Of a stretch of 64,000 bases of DNA, positions 1-7,939 are shown piece by piece (the stretch's first letter is position 1; the number at the start of each line of letters is the position of its first letter). Below the pieces are notes generated by a model. It had not been told where the DNA came from and searched no databases. It saw only the letters and a list, made by a program, of their open reading frames with translations. The stretch lies in NCBI RefSeq assembly GCF_024701975.1, contig NZ_JANLNM010000005.1, forward strand, positions 62,001 through 126,000. Reading direction: 5' to 3'. Source of the DNA: Variovorax sp. ZS18.2.2. Its GTDB lineage: Bacteria; Pseudomonadota; Gammaproteobacteria; Burkholderiales; Burkholderiaceae_C. The position numbers and the translations under genes were made by a program.

Positions 1-103
1 CCGCGAACTCGCGGGCCGTGATGCATTGGCAACTCACCGGGTTGCGGACTTCGTGCGCGAAGCCGCCCGCGAAGAAGATGAGTGCGAACCAGAGCTTCTT
101 CAT
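1..103 (-). CDS. Partial small secreted protein (3' end outside window)
   Basis: The ATG at 103-101 follows the TGA of the upstream redoxin gene after one base, so the two are probably co-transcribed. The visible 34 residues start MKKLWFALIFFAGGFA, a typical short signal peptide, and continue into a segment with a C-x-C pair (SCQC). The C-terminus lies outside the window. I do not recognise the family; export and coupling to a thioredoxin-fold protein suggest an envelope role. The start is well supported by the tight spacing. Confidence 0.5.
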   Translation of the reverse strand, partial: MKKLWFALIFFAGGFAHEVRNPVSCQCITAREFA

Positions 104-104
104 C

Positions 105-677
105 TCAGCCTCCGACAGCAGCAGCGGCCGGCGACGGCTCGGCGAGGAGCGCCTGGATTTTTTTCTCGGTCGTGCCGTAGCTGCCTTCGCCGAAGTGCGA
201 ATAGACGATCTTTCCCTGCTTGTCGATCAGGTAGACCGCGGGCCAGTACTGGTTGTTGAAGGCCTTCCAGGTGCCGTAGCTGTTGTCCTGCGCCACGGCG
301 TGCTGGATCTGCAGGCGCTTGATCGCGTCCTGCACGTTCCTGGTCGACTTCTCGTAGGCGAACTCCGGCGTGTGCACGCCCACGACGACGAGGCCCTGGT
401 CCTTGTACTTCTCGTTCCACGCCTTGACGTAGGGCAGGTGGTTGAGACAGTTGATGCAGGTGTAGGTCCAGAAGTCGACGAGCACGACCTTGCCGCGCAG
501 TTCCTGCAGCTTCAGCGGCTCGGAATTGAGCCACTTGTCGATGTTCTGAAATTCGGGCGCCCGCTGCGCGGCGCTGGCGGGAACGTCGCCGCCGGGCGGC
601 GGTGCGGCAAAGGTGAGAACGGCGACCGAGGCCGCGACCGCCGCAACGGCGAGAACTACATTGGATCGGATGCGCAT
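105..677 (-). CDS. TlpA/DipZ-like periplasmic thioredoxin-fold protein
   Basis: This 190-residue protein has an N-terminal signal/anchor (MRIRSNVVLAVAAVAASVAV) followed by a redoxin domain. The active site is WTYTCINC, a CxxC of the type found in the C-terminal thioredoxin domain of DipZ and in TlpA-like proteins. The downstream GVHTPEF and the cis-Pro region WPAVYLID also fit the family. It likely reduces or oxidises disulfides of exported proteins. I chose the ATG at 677 because the signal peptide starts there; the upstream in-frame extension looks non-coding. It is followed after one base by a small secreted protein gene. Confidence 0.85.
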   Translation of the reverse strand: MRIRSNVVLAVAAVAASVAVLTFAAPPPGGDVPASAAQRAPEFQNIDKWLNSEPLKLQELRGKVVLVDFWTYTCINCLNHLPYVKAWNEKYKDQGLVVVGVHTPEFAYEKSTRNVQDAIKRLQIQHAVAQDNSYGTWKAFNNQYWPAVYLIDKQGKIVYSHFGEGSYGTTEKKIQALLAEPSPAAAAVGG

Positions 678-1011
678 GGTGATGTCCTGGACACGGAAGT
701 GGGAGGGTGGTTGGCGAAAGAACGAGCGGATTGTTCGCCGTACCCCACCCCTCGGGCACACATTGCGTATGCCTCTGTGTCGGCCTTGAAACCGAACACA
801 CTACGTTTCACAACGCGGCGGATTTCACCCCTGCGCGGCCTCGTCCTCCCGACGCCTGTCGATCAGCTGCGCCAGGAAGTCGCCGAGGTCGGACGCCAGC
901 CGGCGCACCCGTGTTTCGTCACGGCCCATCGCGAGGACCTGGCTTGGTCATCGGCTCCTCAGGAGTCGACTGCGGGATGGCATGGCCACGCATGAACTCG
1001 GCCTTGTCGCT
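678..1011. other. Intergenic stretch, possible 34-codon ORF
   Basis: Between the redoxin start and the end of the membrane-protein gene I see no recognisable gene. A minus-strand ATG ORF at 929-825 encodes 34 residues (ends LIDRRREDEAAQG) and could be a small protein or a remnant, but has no family resemblance I can name. The redoxin promoter should lie at its left edge. Confidence 0.3.
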
Positions 1012-1614
1012 TCACACCGGCGGCATCGGCGCCGCCTGCAACATCTGCGGTGCCGCGGCGCCATAGGTCCGGCCAACGCGTTGCGAGAACCGCAGGTAGA
1101 GGGTCCACGCCAGTGCAGCGGCAACGTGGAGGCCGAGCGTGACTGCAGGCCCCACCAGTTCGCCGGCGCTCGTCATTCCGCCGAGCAGCGCAAGGGGCAG
1201 CACGATGCCCGCCAGCACGAACAGCACCGGGCCGCTCACCCACAGGACGATCACGGCGCGGCGCACGACCGCCACGGTCCGCGTCTTCCAAAGACCCCAG
1301 CCCGCCCACGCGCAAAGTCCCCAAACCAGCAAAGCACTGCCGATGCCCAGGGACCAGAGGGTCGTGTAGTTCGCGCCCGCGTCGCTTTCGGGGCCGGGCC
1401 TGTTGACGCCGAGCACGAGCAGCCATGCAACCAGATCGAAAAACGGCCCGGCGAACAGGCAGCCGATCAGCAACGCGAGCCAACCTCCCACCCCGCCGCG
1501 CGCGGGCCGGGTTCGGCGAAGCCGGAGCGTCCAGCCGATGGCGGCGGCCAGAAGCAGCGCGAGCACGGGGCCGAGCAGCGGAAAGAGCGAGAGAAGAATG
1601 GCGGTGAAGGTCAC
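1012..1614 (-). CDS. Multi-pass membrane protein of unknown function
   Basis: The 200-residue product has at least four hydrophobic segments (about residues 5-28, 44-68, 85-107 and 118-143, plus one near 155-175), with short charged loops. Spacing and length recall DUF2569-like membrane proteins, but I see no diagnostic motif. It lies about 40 bases downstream of the AraC-type regulator on the same strand and may be co-transcribed. The C-terminal tail after the last segment is cytoplasm-like and Pro/Met/Ala-rich. Function not assigned. Confidence 0.6.
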   Translation of the reverse strand: MTFTAILLSLFPLLGPVLALLLAAAIGWTLRLRRTRPARGGVGGWLALLIGCLFAGPFFDLVAWLLVLGVNRPGPESDAGANYTTLWSLGIGSALLVWGLCAWAGWGLWKTRTVAVVRRAVIVLWVSGPVLFVLAGIVLPLALLGGMTSAGELVGPAVTLGLHVAAALAWTLYLRFSQRVGRTYGAAAPQMLQAAPMPPV

Positions 1615-1656
1615 TGTGTTTTCCTGCGTAACGATCGGGCAAGGGCAAGGCCGACG

Positions 1657-2583
1657 TCAAGGCGATGAAGAGGTGGCAGCCGGCACGCTCGCGCCCTGCC
1701 GGAACTGCCGCGGCGTGACACCGATCTGCTGGCGGAAGCGCCGGCTGAAATAGTCGGCATCGCTGAAGCCGCATTGCAGCGCGATGTCGCCGATGCGGAT
1801 GCTGGAGGTCAGCAGCAGTTCCTTTGCGCGCTCCAGCCGCCGCTCGGTGACGAGTTCGGTGAAGGTGCGGTCGGTCTGCTTCTTGAGCAGGTGTGCGAGG
1901 TAGTTGGGCGAGAGCATCGCGGCAGCGGCAGCGTCGTTGAGCGACATCTCTTCGCCGAGGTGCTCGCGCACGTAGCGCATCACACGCTGCAGTGCGTCGC
2001 GCCGCGAACTGCGGCCGCTGTGGCGCGCGGCCTGCTCGATCAACGCCGCCTCGTGCCGCTGGCAAGCCAGCGCGATGAGCTGCAGCAGGATGCCGCGGAG
2101 CGCGCCCGCCGTGGCGAAGCCGCGCTCCCGATTGAGCGCGGAGAGTTCGTCGAGCCAACGCAGGATGCGCGTGAAATCCGCTTCGTCGAAAGAGAAGTCG
2201 ACGTACTCCTGGAACAGGAACGGCGCGAGTTCGGGATGCCGTGCGACGGACACTTCTTCGAGGTCGAGCGGCTCGACGGCCAGCTCCGGCCAAAGAAAGC
2301 CCTGGTCGAAATTCACGATGGCGTAGCGCGCGCCGACGGGATGCGGCACCACATGCACGCGGTACGGCAGCACGAAGCTCAGGTGCCCCGCGCGAAACGG
2401 CCGCACCGCACCGCCGATGAGTTGCTGCCCGCCGCCCTCGATGCTCACCTGGATCTGGAAGTACTCGTGTCGGTGCGGTCGCGCGAGCACGTCGCGCGCG
2501 CCTTCGAAGCGGATGTCGAAGTCGAGATGGTTCGCGCGCTCCTGCATGCCGTAGAGGCGGGAGCTGGACTGGGGAGCCGTCAT
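1657..2583 (-). CDS. AraC family transcriptional regulator
   Basis: This 308-residue protein has an N-terminal cupin-like sensor (PHRHEYFQIQVSIEGG, residues about 30-45) and a C-terminal double helix-turn-helix of the AraC/XylS type (about residues 200-297). Conserved landmarks are MSLNDAAAAAMLSPNYLAHL in the first HTH and IGDIALQCGFSDADYFSRRF in the second, ending GVTPRQFRQ. The ATG at 2583 starts MTAPQSSSR; the upstream in-frame extension is low-complexity and unlikely. It diverges from the fumarylacetoacetate hydrolase-like gene across a 153-base gap, so it probably controls that gene and itself. The inducer is unknown. Confidence 0.92.
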   Translation of the reverse strand: MTAPQSSSRLYGMQERANHLDFDIRFEGARDVLARPHRHEYFQIQVSIEGGGQQLIGGAVRPFRAGHLSFVLPYRVHVVPHPVGARYAIVNFDQGFLWPELAVEPLDLEEVSVARHPELAPFLFQEYVDFSFDEADFTRILRWLDELSALNRERGFATAGALRGILLQLIALACQRHEAALIEQAARHSGRSSRRDALQRVMRYVREHLGEEMSLNDAAAAAMLSPNYLAHLLKKQTDRTFTELVTERRLERAKELLLTSSIRIGDIALQCGFSDADYFSRRFRQQIGVTPRQFRQGASVPAATSSSP

Positions 2584-2736
2584 GGCGCGATGGTAACGAG
2601 GGGTCGGGGCGATGGTTTCGGGGGCGTGTTGCTTGCGTCCTGTTTTTGCGTAGATGCGTGCGGCGCGGCGGCCGTGCGCGATCCCAGAATCGATCACTCG
2701 CTTTCAGACGACACAACCCAGAAGGAGACACAGAAC

Positions 2737-3534
2737 ATGTCCAACGCATCATCACGTCGCGGCCTCCTGGCCGGTTCGGCCGCCATGGCCACGGGCGCCA
2801 TCGCCGGCTGCGCGCTGCCCGCGGGCGCCGCGCGCACGGCGCCCACGCCCTTCGACGTCGCGGTATCGACCGTGCCGATCGTCGGCAGCGAGCAGGTGTT
2901 CCCGGTGCGTCGCATCTATTGCATCGGCCGCAACTACGCCGCCCATGCGCGCGAGATGGGCTCGGACCCGACGCGCGAGCCGCCCTTCTTCTTTCAGAAG
3001 CCGGCCGATGCGATCCAGGTCGTGACGCCCGGCAAGGTGGCCGACCATCCCTACCCCTCGCTGACAAAAAACTACCACTACGAAGTGGAGTTGGTCGTTG
3101 CGCTCGCCAAGGGCGGCAAGAACATTCCGGCGAGCAGTGCGCTCGACCATGTGTACGGCTACTCGCTCGGCCTGGACATGACACGCCGCGACCTGCAGCG
3201 CGAGATGGGCGACCAGAAGAAGCCGTGGGAAATCGGCAAGAGCTTCGACCACTCGGCGCCCATCGGGCCGATCCATCCGGTGGCGAGGGTAGGCCATTTC
3301 GCGGACGGCGCGATCTGGCTCAAGGTGAACGGCGAGACCAAACAGAACGCCACGCTCAAGTACATGATCTGGTCGGTCTCGGAGCAGATCAGCCGCCTGT
3401 CGCAGGCCTTCGAGCTGATGCCCGGCGACATCATCTATTCGGGCACGCCCGAGAACGTGGGGCCGGTGGTGCGCGGCGACCTGATCGAGATCCACATCGA
3501 CGGGTTGCCGAACCTGTCGGTACGGATCGTCTGA
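2737..3534 (+). CDS. Exported fumarylacetoacetate hydrolase-family protein
   Basis: The 265-residue product belongs to the FAH family, which hydrolyses or decarboxylates beta-diketo acids. Metal ligands are visible as the E-x-E of HYEVELVVAL and the D of GYSLGLDMTRRDLQ; the C-terminal GDIIYSGTPENVG is diagnostic. Unusually, the N-terminus is a twin-arginine-like leader (SSRRGLLAGSAAMATG) ending in a lipobox-like IAGC, so the enzyme may be exported by Tat or lipid-anchored. A ribosome-binding site (aaggaga) precedes the ATG. It diverges from an AraC regulator that probably controls it and converges with the S33 peptidase gene, with only four bases between the stops. Confidence 0.9.
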   Translation: MSNASSRRGLLAGSAAMATGAIAGCALPAGAARTAPTPFDVAVSTVPIVGSEQVFPVRRIYCIGRNYAAHAREMGSDPTREPPFFFQKPADAIQVVTPGKVADHPYPSLTKNYHYEVELVVALAKGGKNIPASSALDHVYGYSLGLDMTRRDLQREMGDQKKPWEIGKSFDHSAPIGPIHPVARVGHFADGAIWLKVNGETKQNATLKYMIWSVSEQISRLSQAFELMPGDIIYSGTPENVGPVVRGDLIEIHIDGLPNLSVRIV

Positions 3535-3538
3535 TCGA

Positions 3539-4504
3539 TCACTTCCGCATTGGCGCATCCACCGCGAGGTGGTGGTCGAAGGCCTGCGTGTCCGCGTAGT
3601 TGCGCAACGCCTGCTTCATCGCTGCGGCGAGGGCGGGATGCGTGGGGTTGTGCCCCGCTCCCTGCGCCCATTGCAGGGCGGCCCGGCCCCGCAAGACCTG
3701 CGCGAGTGCTTGCGCACCTTGCGGTGGGCAGAGGGCATCGCGCGTTCCCTGCACGATGAGCGTGGGGACCACGGGCAGCGCGGCGCATCGCTGCAGCAGC
3801 GTGGGCGCGGCGAGCCAGCATTCGTGGCGCAGGTAGTGGCTCTGCACGCGGTAGCGCGACACCAGCCGCTGCAGTGCGGCGCCGTCGCCCGGCAGTGCGG
3901 CACTTGCACCTGACGCGCCCGACGACATCCGCTGCTCCCACTCGGACCAGCACAGCGCAACATCGCGCTGCCGCTCCCACGTTCCGTGCGTGAAGATGTC
4001 CGCGAGCACCATCGTGATCGGGCATTGCCGGCGCCGCGCTTCGTTCCACAGCACACGCCATTCGGGGCCGCCGTGCCGCGCCGCCTCCGCGAAGAAATCG
4101 TGGATGTCTGAAGTGCGGGCCAGGAACACGTTGCGCAGCAGGAGCCCTGCGACGGCGGAAGGCTGATCCAGCGCGTGCAGGAGTGCCAGCGTGGCGCCCC
4201 ACGATCCGCCGACCACCAACCACCGGTCGACCTTCAGATGCGCGCGAAGCAGCCGCAAGTCATCGAGCAGATCGGCGAGCGTGTTGTGCGCGATCGACCC
4301 TGCGGGCGTGCTGCGGCCCGCGCCGCGCTGGTCGGGGCAGATGATTCGGTAGCGCGTTGGATCGAAGCCGCTGCGCAACAGCGGCGAACTCCCTGAGCCA
4401 GGCCCGCCGTGAAGCACCAATGCAGGCAGCCCGCGCGGATTGCCGTGCTCCTCGACATGCAGGACATGCCCGCCGCTCGACGGCAGGCGATGGGTGATCG
4501 TCAT
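3539..4504 (-). CDS. pip: Proline iminopeptidase-like alpha/beta hydrolase (S33)
   Basis: This 321-residue protein carries the hallmarks of family S33 prolyl aminopeptidases: the oxyanion-hole motif HGGPGSG, DQRGAGRS, the nucleophile elbow GGSWGA with its Ser, the acid in GTRDALCP and the His in GAGHNPTHP. Members release N-terminal proline or act on related peptides. The gene starts 12 bases after the pqqE stop on the same strand and is probably the last gene of the pqq operon. Peptidases accompany several pqq clusters and are implicated in PqqA turnover, so a role in PQQ maturation is plausible but unproven. Confidence 0.85.
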   Translation of the reverse strand: MTITHRLPSSGGHVLHVEEHGNPRGLPALVLHGGPGSGSSPLLRSGFDPTRYRIICPDQRGAGRSTPAGSIAHNTLADLLDDLRLLRAHLKVDRWLVVGGSWGATLALLHALDQPSAVAGLLLRNVFLARTSDIHDFFAEAARHGGPEWRVLWNEARRRQCPITMVLADIFTHGTWERQRDVALCWSEWEQRMSSGASGASAALPGDGAALQRLVSRYRVQSHYLRHECWLAAPTLLQRCAALPVVPTLIVQGTRDALCPPQGAQALAQVLRGRAALQWAQGAGHNPTHPALAAAMKQALRNYADTQAFDHHLAVDAPMRK

Positions 4505-4516
4505 GTGCGAGTCGGC

Positions 4517-5683
4517 TCAGCCTCGCGCATTGGCGTCGGTACGGAAGACGAGTTCGCCTGCACGCCGCGCGCCCGGCACGAAACGGATCGGCGCGCTGAC
4601 CTCGCGCGGATCCACCGCCGCAGCAACCATCGCTTCGACCTCCGCATGCTGCGGGCTCTTCGGACAGACCGGGTCCGTGGCGGTGGCATCGCCGGTGAGC
4701 AGAAACGCCTGGCAGCGGCAGCCGCCGTGGTCCTTCTCCTTGTCTTCGCAGCTTTGGCAGGTGCTGCTCATCCAGCCGGTGCCGCGGTAGGCGCCGAACG
4801 CCGGGCTCTCCTGCCAGATCTCGCGGATGGAGTGCTCGCGCACGCTCGGGAAGTCGAGCCCCGGCAGCATGCGCGCGCTGTGGCACGGCAGGGCCACGCC
4901 ATCGGGCGCGACCACCAGGAACACGCTGGCCCAGCCGGCCATGCAGGGCTTGGGCTTGCCCTCGGCGTAATCGGGCACGACCCAGAGGATCTTCATGCGG
5001 CCATCGAGGCGCGGCCGGTGTTCGTCGACCACGGCTTCGGCGGTGGCCAGCGCCGCGCGCGTGGGCATCAGCATCTCGCGGTTGCGCCACGCCCAGCCGT
5101 AGTACTGCACGTTGGCGAGCTCGAGGAAGTCCGCCTCCATCGACTCGGCCATCTCGATGATGCGGCCCACATGCGGCAGGTTGTAGCGGTGCATCACGCA
5201 GTTCAGCACCATGGGGTAGCCGAGGTCCTTGATCGTGCGGGCCACGCGCTGCTTGAGGTCGAAGGTCTTGGTCGAACTCAGGAAGTCGTTGAGCTCGCGG
5301 CTCGAGTCCTGGAACGACAGCTGGATGTGGTCGAGTCCGGCTTTCTTCAGCGCCTCGGCGCGCTGCGGCGTGAGGCCGACGCCCGAGGTGATGAGGTTGG
5401 TATAGAAGCCCAGTTCGTGCGCCGCCGCGACGAGCTCCGTGAGGTCGTCGCGCACCAGCGGTTCGCCGCCCGAAAAACCCAGCTGCACCGCGCCCATCGC
5501 ACGTGCTTCGCGGAACACGCGGATCCATTCGTCTGTAGTGAGCTCGTTGTTGTACCTGGTGTAGTCCACCGGGTTCGAGCAGAAGGCGCAATGCAGCGGA
5601 CAGCGGTACGTCAACTCCGCGAGCAGCCACAGCGGCGGCTTCGCGGCGACGCTGCGCAGTTCACCGGATCCAGTGGCGTCCAT
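4517..5683 (-). CDS. pqqE: PQQ biosynthesis radical SAM enzyme PqqE
   Basis: PqqE forms the carbon-carbon cross-link between the conserved Glu and Tyr of PqqA. The 388-residue product has the radical SAM cluster motif C28-x3-C32-x2-C35 (CPLHCAFC), the GGEP motif, and a C-terminal SPASM region with cysteines in CHSARMLPG, STCQSCEDKEKDHGGCRCQA and VCPKS. The start overlaps the end of pqqD by 23 bases, as expected for translational coupling with its chaperone partner. Length and motif order match the family; no key residue is missing. Confidence 0.98.
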   Translation of the reverse strand: MDATGSGELRSVAAKPPLWLLAELTYRCPLHCAFCSNPVDYTRYNNELTTDEWIRVFREARAMGAVQLGFSGGEPLVRDDLTELVAAAHELGFYTNLITSGVGLTPQRAEALKKAGLDHIQLSFQDSSRELNDFLSSTKTFDLKQRVARTIKDLGYPMVLNCVMHRYNLPHVGRIIEMAESMEADFLELANVQYYGWAWRNREMLMPTRAALATAEAVVDEHRPRLDGRMKILWVVPDYAEGKPKPCMAGWASVFLVVAPDGVALPCHSARMLPGLDFPSVREHSIREIWQESPAFGAYRGTGWMSSTCQSCEDKEKDHGGCRCQAFLLTGDATATDPVCPKSPQHAEVEAMVAAAVDPREVSAPIRFVPGARRAGELVFRTDANARG

Positions 5684-5933
5684 GGGCCTGCTCCAGGAAC
5701 TCGATCACGTCGGCCCGCAGGTCGGCTTCGCCGAAGGTAGTCTCCAGATCGGCGACGAGCGCGGCCACGGAGGTCTTGCCATCGCAGCGCTTGAGGATTT
5801 CCGCCGCCGGTCCGTTGAGCTTGATCATGCCCTCGGGGAACAGCAGCACATGGCATTGCTGCGCGTCTTCCCATTGCAGCCGGTACATCGTGCCGAGCGA
5901 CGGTTGCGCGCTGTCGGTCCATTGCGTGGTCAT
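5661..5933 (-). CDS. pqqD: PQQ biosynthesis peptide chaperone PqqD
   Basis: PqqD binds the PqqA peptide and presents it to PqqE. The 90-residue protein has the family pattern: a short N-terminal strand region, LFPEGMIKLNGPAAEILKRC and a C-terminal helical part (DVIEFLEQA). The ATG at 5933 overlaps the pqqC stop by four bases, and the gene's 3' end overlaps pqqE. It is a stand-alone PqqD rather than a PqqC-D fusion. Confidence 0.96.
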   Translation of the reverse strand: MTTQWTDSAQPSLGTMYRLQWEDAQQCHVLLFPEGMIKLNGPAAEILKRCDGKTSVAALVADLETTFGEADLRADVIEFLEQAHGRHWIR

Positions 5934-6664
5934 GGCTGCTGCTCTTTCGCAAGATCGTCGGGGTAGGCGCGCTCGATGGCATCGAGCATGGCCCAGAGGA
6001 TGTCGAGCTTGAAGCCCAGGATCTGCAATGCGCGTTCCTGCCGCTCGCGCGTGGTGCACCACTGCATCGCAACCTCCAGGCCGTGCTCGACGTCGCGGTC
6101 GGCCAGCGGGATGCGGGTGCGGAAGTAATCGAGGCCCGAGGTGTCGATCCACGGGTAGTGCGTGGGCCAGCCCGCGAGCCGGTCCTTGTGGATGCGCGGC
6201 GCGAACATCTCGGTGAGCGAGGAGATCACCGCCTCCTGCCACGGCGCGGTGCGCGCGAAGTTGACGTAGGCATCGACGGCGAAGCGCACGCCGGGCAGCA
6301 CCAGCGCATGCGATTCGAGCGTGTCGCGCTGCAGGCCGGTGGCGATGCCCAGGCGAGTCCAGATCTCGATGCCGCCGGCGTTGGCGCCTTCGTGGCCGTC
6401 ATGCCCGTCGTGGTCGAGCATGCGCACCACCCAGCGCCGGCGCGTCGCGCGGTCGTCGCAGTTCGAGAGGACGGCCGCGTCCTTCACCGGAATGCGGCAC
6501 TGGTAGTAAAAGCGGTTCGCGACCCAGCCGCGCACCTGGAAGGGCTGCAGCTCACCCGCGTTGAGGCGGCGGTTGAACGGATGGTGGCTGTGGTACCTGG
6601 TCTCCATGGCGCGCAGGTTCGATTCGAAATCCTGCGGGGACCATGGGCTTTGCTGCTGCGTCAC
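5930..6664 (-). CDS. pqqC: Pyrroloquinoline-quinone synthase PqqC
   Basis: PqqC catalyses the last step, cofactor-less oxidation and ring closure to PQQ. The 244-residue product shows the family sequences YHSHHPFNRRLNAGEL, RGWVANRFYYQ and DHDGHDG. I chose the GTG at 6664: it lies four bases after the pqqB stop and has a GGAG about ten bases upstream. The longer in-frame ORF would run into pqqB. The 3' end overlaps the pqqD start by four bases. Confidence 0.96.
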   Translation of the reverse strand: MTQQQSPWSPQDFESNLRAMETRYHSHHPFNRRLNAGELQPFQVRGWVANRFYYQCRIPVKDAAVLSNCDDRATRRRWVVRMLDHDGHDGHEGANAGGIEIWTRLGIATGLQRDTLESHALVLPGVRFAVDAYVNFARTAPWQEAVISSLTEMFAPRIHKDRLAGWPTHYPWIDTSGLDYFRTRIPLADRDVEHGLEVAMQWCTTRERQERALQILGFKLDILWAMLDAIERAYPDDLAKEQQP

Positions 6665-6668
6665 TTGT

Positions 6669-7589
6669 TCAGATCTCCAGTTCCATGCCGTCGAAGGCGA
6701 CCTCGATGCCACGGCGAGTAATCTCTGCGCGCTCCGCGCCGTCTTCGTCGAGGATGGGATTGCTGTTGTTGATGTGGATGAGCACCTTGCGTTTTGCAGC
6801 GCAGGCGTCGAGCGCTTTCAGCATGCCCGGGCCATGCGGTCCGTCGCATTGCGGCAGGTGGCCCATGTCGGCCGCGCGCTTGGTGCCCAGGCCTGCGGTG
6901 AGCATCTCGTCTTCGGTCCAGAAGGTGCCGTCGACCAGCACGCAGTCGCAGGCGTCGAGGCTCTTGCGCTCGGCATCGCCGACCTGCGCGAGGCCCGGCG
7001 CGTAGAGCACGCGCCTGCCGGTGGACGGGTCATCGATGAGCACAGCCGCGTTGTCGCTGCGTGCCTCGGTCTGCCGGCGCGGCGAATACGGCGGCGCCTT
7101 GCCAGGAACCGGCACCGCTTGCAGGCGCAGGCCGGCGATCTCGTGCCACGCGCCGCCGCCGGGCTCGAGCGGCATGGGGTGCCAGGTCACGCCGCAGTAT
7201 TTGTCGAGCGCGTTCAGCAACGGCAGGCTGCCGGTGAGGTCTTCGTAGGACTCGGGCGTGCAGTAAAGCTGCAGCCGCGGGCCTTCGCGCAGGCTCAGAA
7301 GGCCTGCGACGTGATCGATCTGCGAGTCCATCAGCACCACCGCCTGGATCGGCGAGTGGCGCACGCCGTGGCGCGGCTGCAGCGCTTTCGACGCGCGCAA
7401 CTGCGCGCCGATGTCGGGCGATGCATTGAGCAGCACCCAGTCGGCGCCGTTGGCGGACACCGCGATGGAGCTTTGGGTGCGAGGGCTTGCCCGCACCTCG
7501 CCTGTGCGCTGGCCAGCGCACAGGCGGCAGTTGCAATTCCATTGCGGGAAACCTCCGCCCGCCCCCGAACCCAGAACCAATATCTTCAT
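6669..7589 (-). CDS. pqqB: PqqB, metallo-beta-lactamase-fold PQQ biosynthesis protein
   Basis: PqqB is needed for PQQ production and is reported to hydroxylate the tyrosine of the cross-linked peptide. The 306-residue protein starts MKILVLGSGAGGGFPQWNC and contains CNCRLC, a zinc-site-like cysteine motif. The metal loop has the family's altered form DSQIDH instead of HxHxDH. The ATG at 7589 lies just downstream of the attenuator hairpin, so its expression should be lower than that of pqqA. Confidence 0.97.
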   Translation of the reverse strand: MKILVLGSGAGGGFPQWNCNCRLCAGQRTGEVRASPRTQSSIAVSANGADWVLLNASPDIGAQLRASKALQPRHGVRHSPIQAVVLMDSQIDHVAGLLSLREGPRLQLYCTPESYEDLTGSLPLLNALDKYCGVTWHPMPLEPGGGAWHEIAGLRLQAVPVPGKAPPYSPRRQTEARSDNAAVLIDDPSTGRRVLYAPGLAQVGDAERKSLDACDCVLVDGTFWTEDEMLTAGLGTKRAADMGHLPQCDGPHGPGMLKALDACAAKRKVLIHINNSNPILDEDGAERAEITRRGIEVAFDGMELEI

Positions 7590-7595
7590 AGGCAC

Positions 7596-7630
7596 AAGAA
7601 AAAACGGCACCGGTGGTAGCCGGTGCCGTT
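7596..7630 (-). terminator. Terminator-like attenuator between pqqA and pqqB
   Basis: Read on the minus strand, AACGGCACCGG pairs perfectly with CCGGTGCCGTT over 11 bp around a 6-base loop, followed by TTTTTTCTT. This is a canonical intrinsic terminator placed 12 bases after the pqqA stop and before the pqqB start. Partial read-through would give much more pqqA message than pqqB-E message, matching the precursor role of PqqA. Confidence 0.85.
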
Positions 7631-7641
7631 GTGGTCCGCTC

Positions 7642-7716
7642 TCAGCGAGCGGAGATGTACATCGTGATCTCGAAGCCGAAACGCAACTCTTCGAACTCAG
7701 GCTTGCACCATTTCAT
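7642..7716 (-). CDS. pqqA: PQQ precursor peptide PqqA
   Basis: The 24-residue peptide MKWCKPEFEELRFGFEITMY plus ISAR is the ribosomal precursor of PQQ. The conserved E16-x3-Y20 (EITMY) supplies the glutamate and tyrosine that PqqE cross-links. The ATG at 7716 follows a GGAGCAATGCG stretch that offers a good ribosome-binding site. It is the first gene of the operon; the promoter must lie in 7717-7939, shared with the divergent hydrolase gene. Confidence 0.97.
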   Translation of the reverse strand: MKWCKPEFEELRFGFEITMYISAR

Positions 7717-7939
7717 CGCATTGCTCCTTCAGGTTGGGGTTGAGGGACGGTACCAATATACGACGGTCTGCTCCGTAGGACACGGGACATGTTTCTTCTC
7801 CTGGGCGATCGGGGCGCTGCCCGCTGCGCGAGTTCTTTCGGCATCGGCCTACGACACCCACGCGCGCAGGCCGACCCACGATGCAGTCAGAAGATTTTTT
7901 AAGCTGCTGCGAAGCGAATCAACAGGAAGGAAATGACCC

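Noticed and set aside
4409..5740. Long plus-strand open frame opposite pqqE
   Set aside because: Shadow of pqqE and the S33 peptidase; no domain and Arg/Ala-rich composition.
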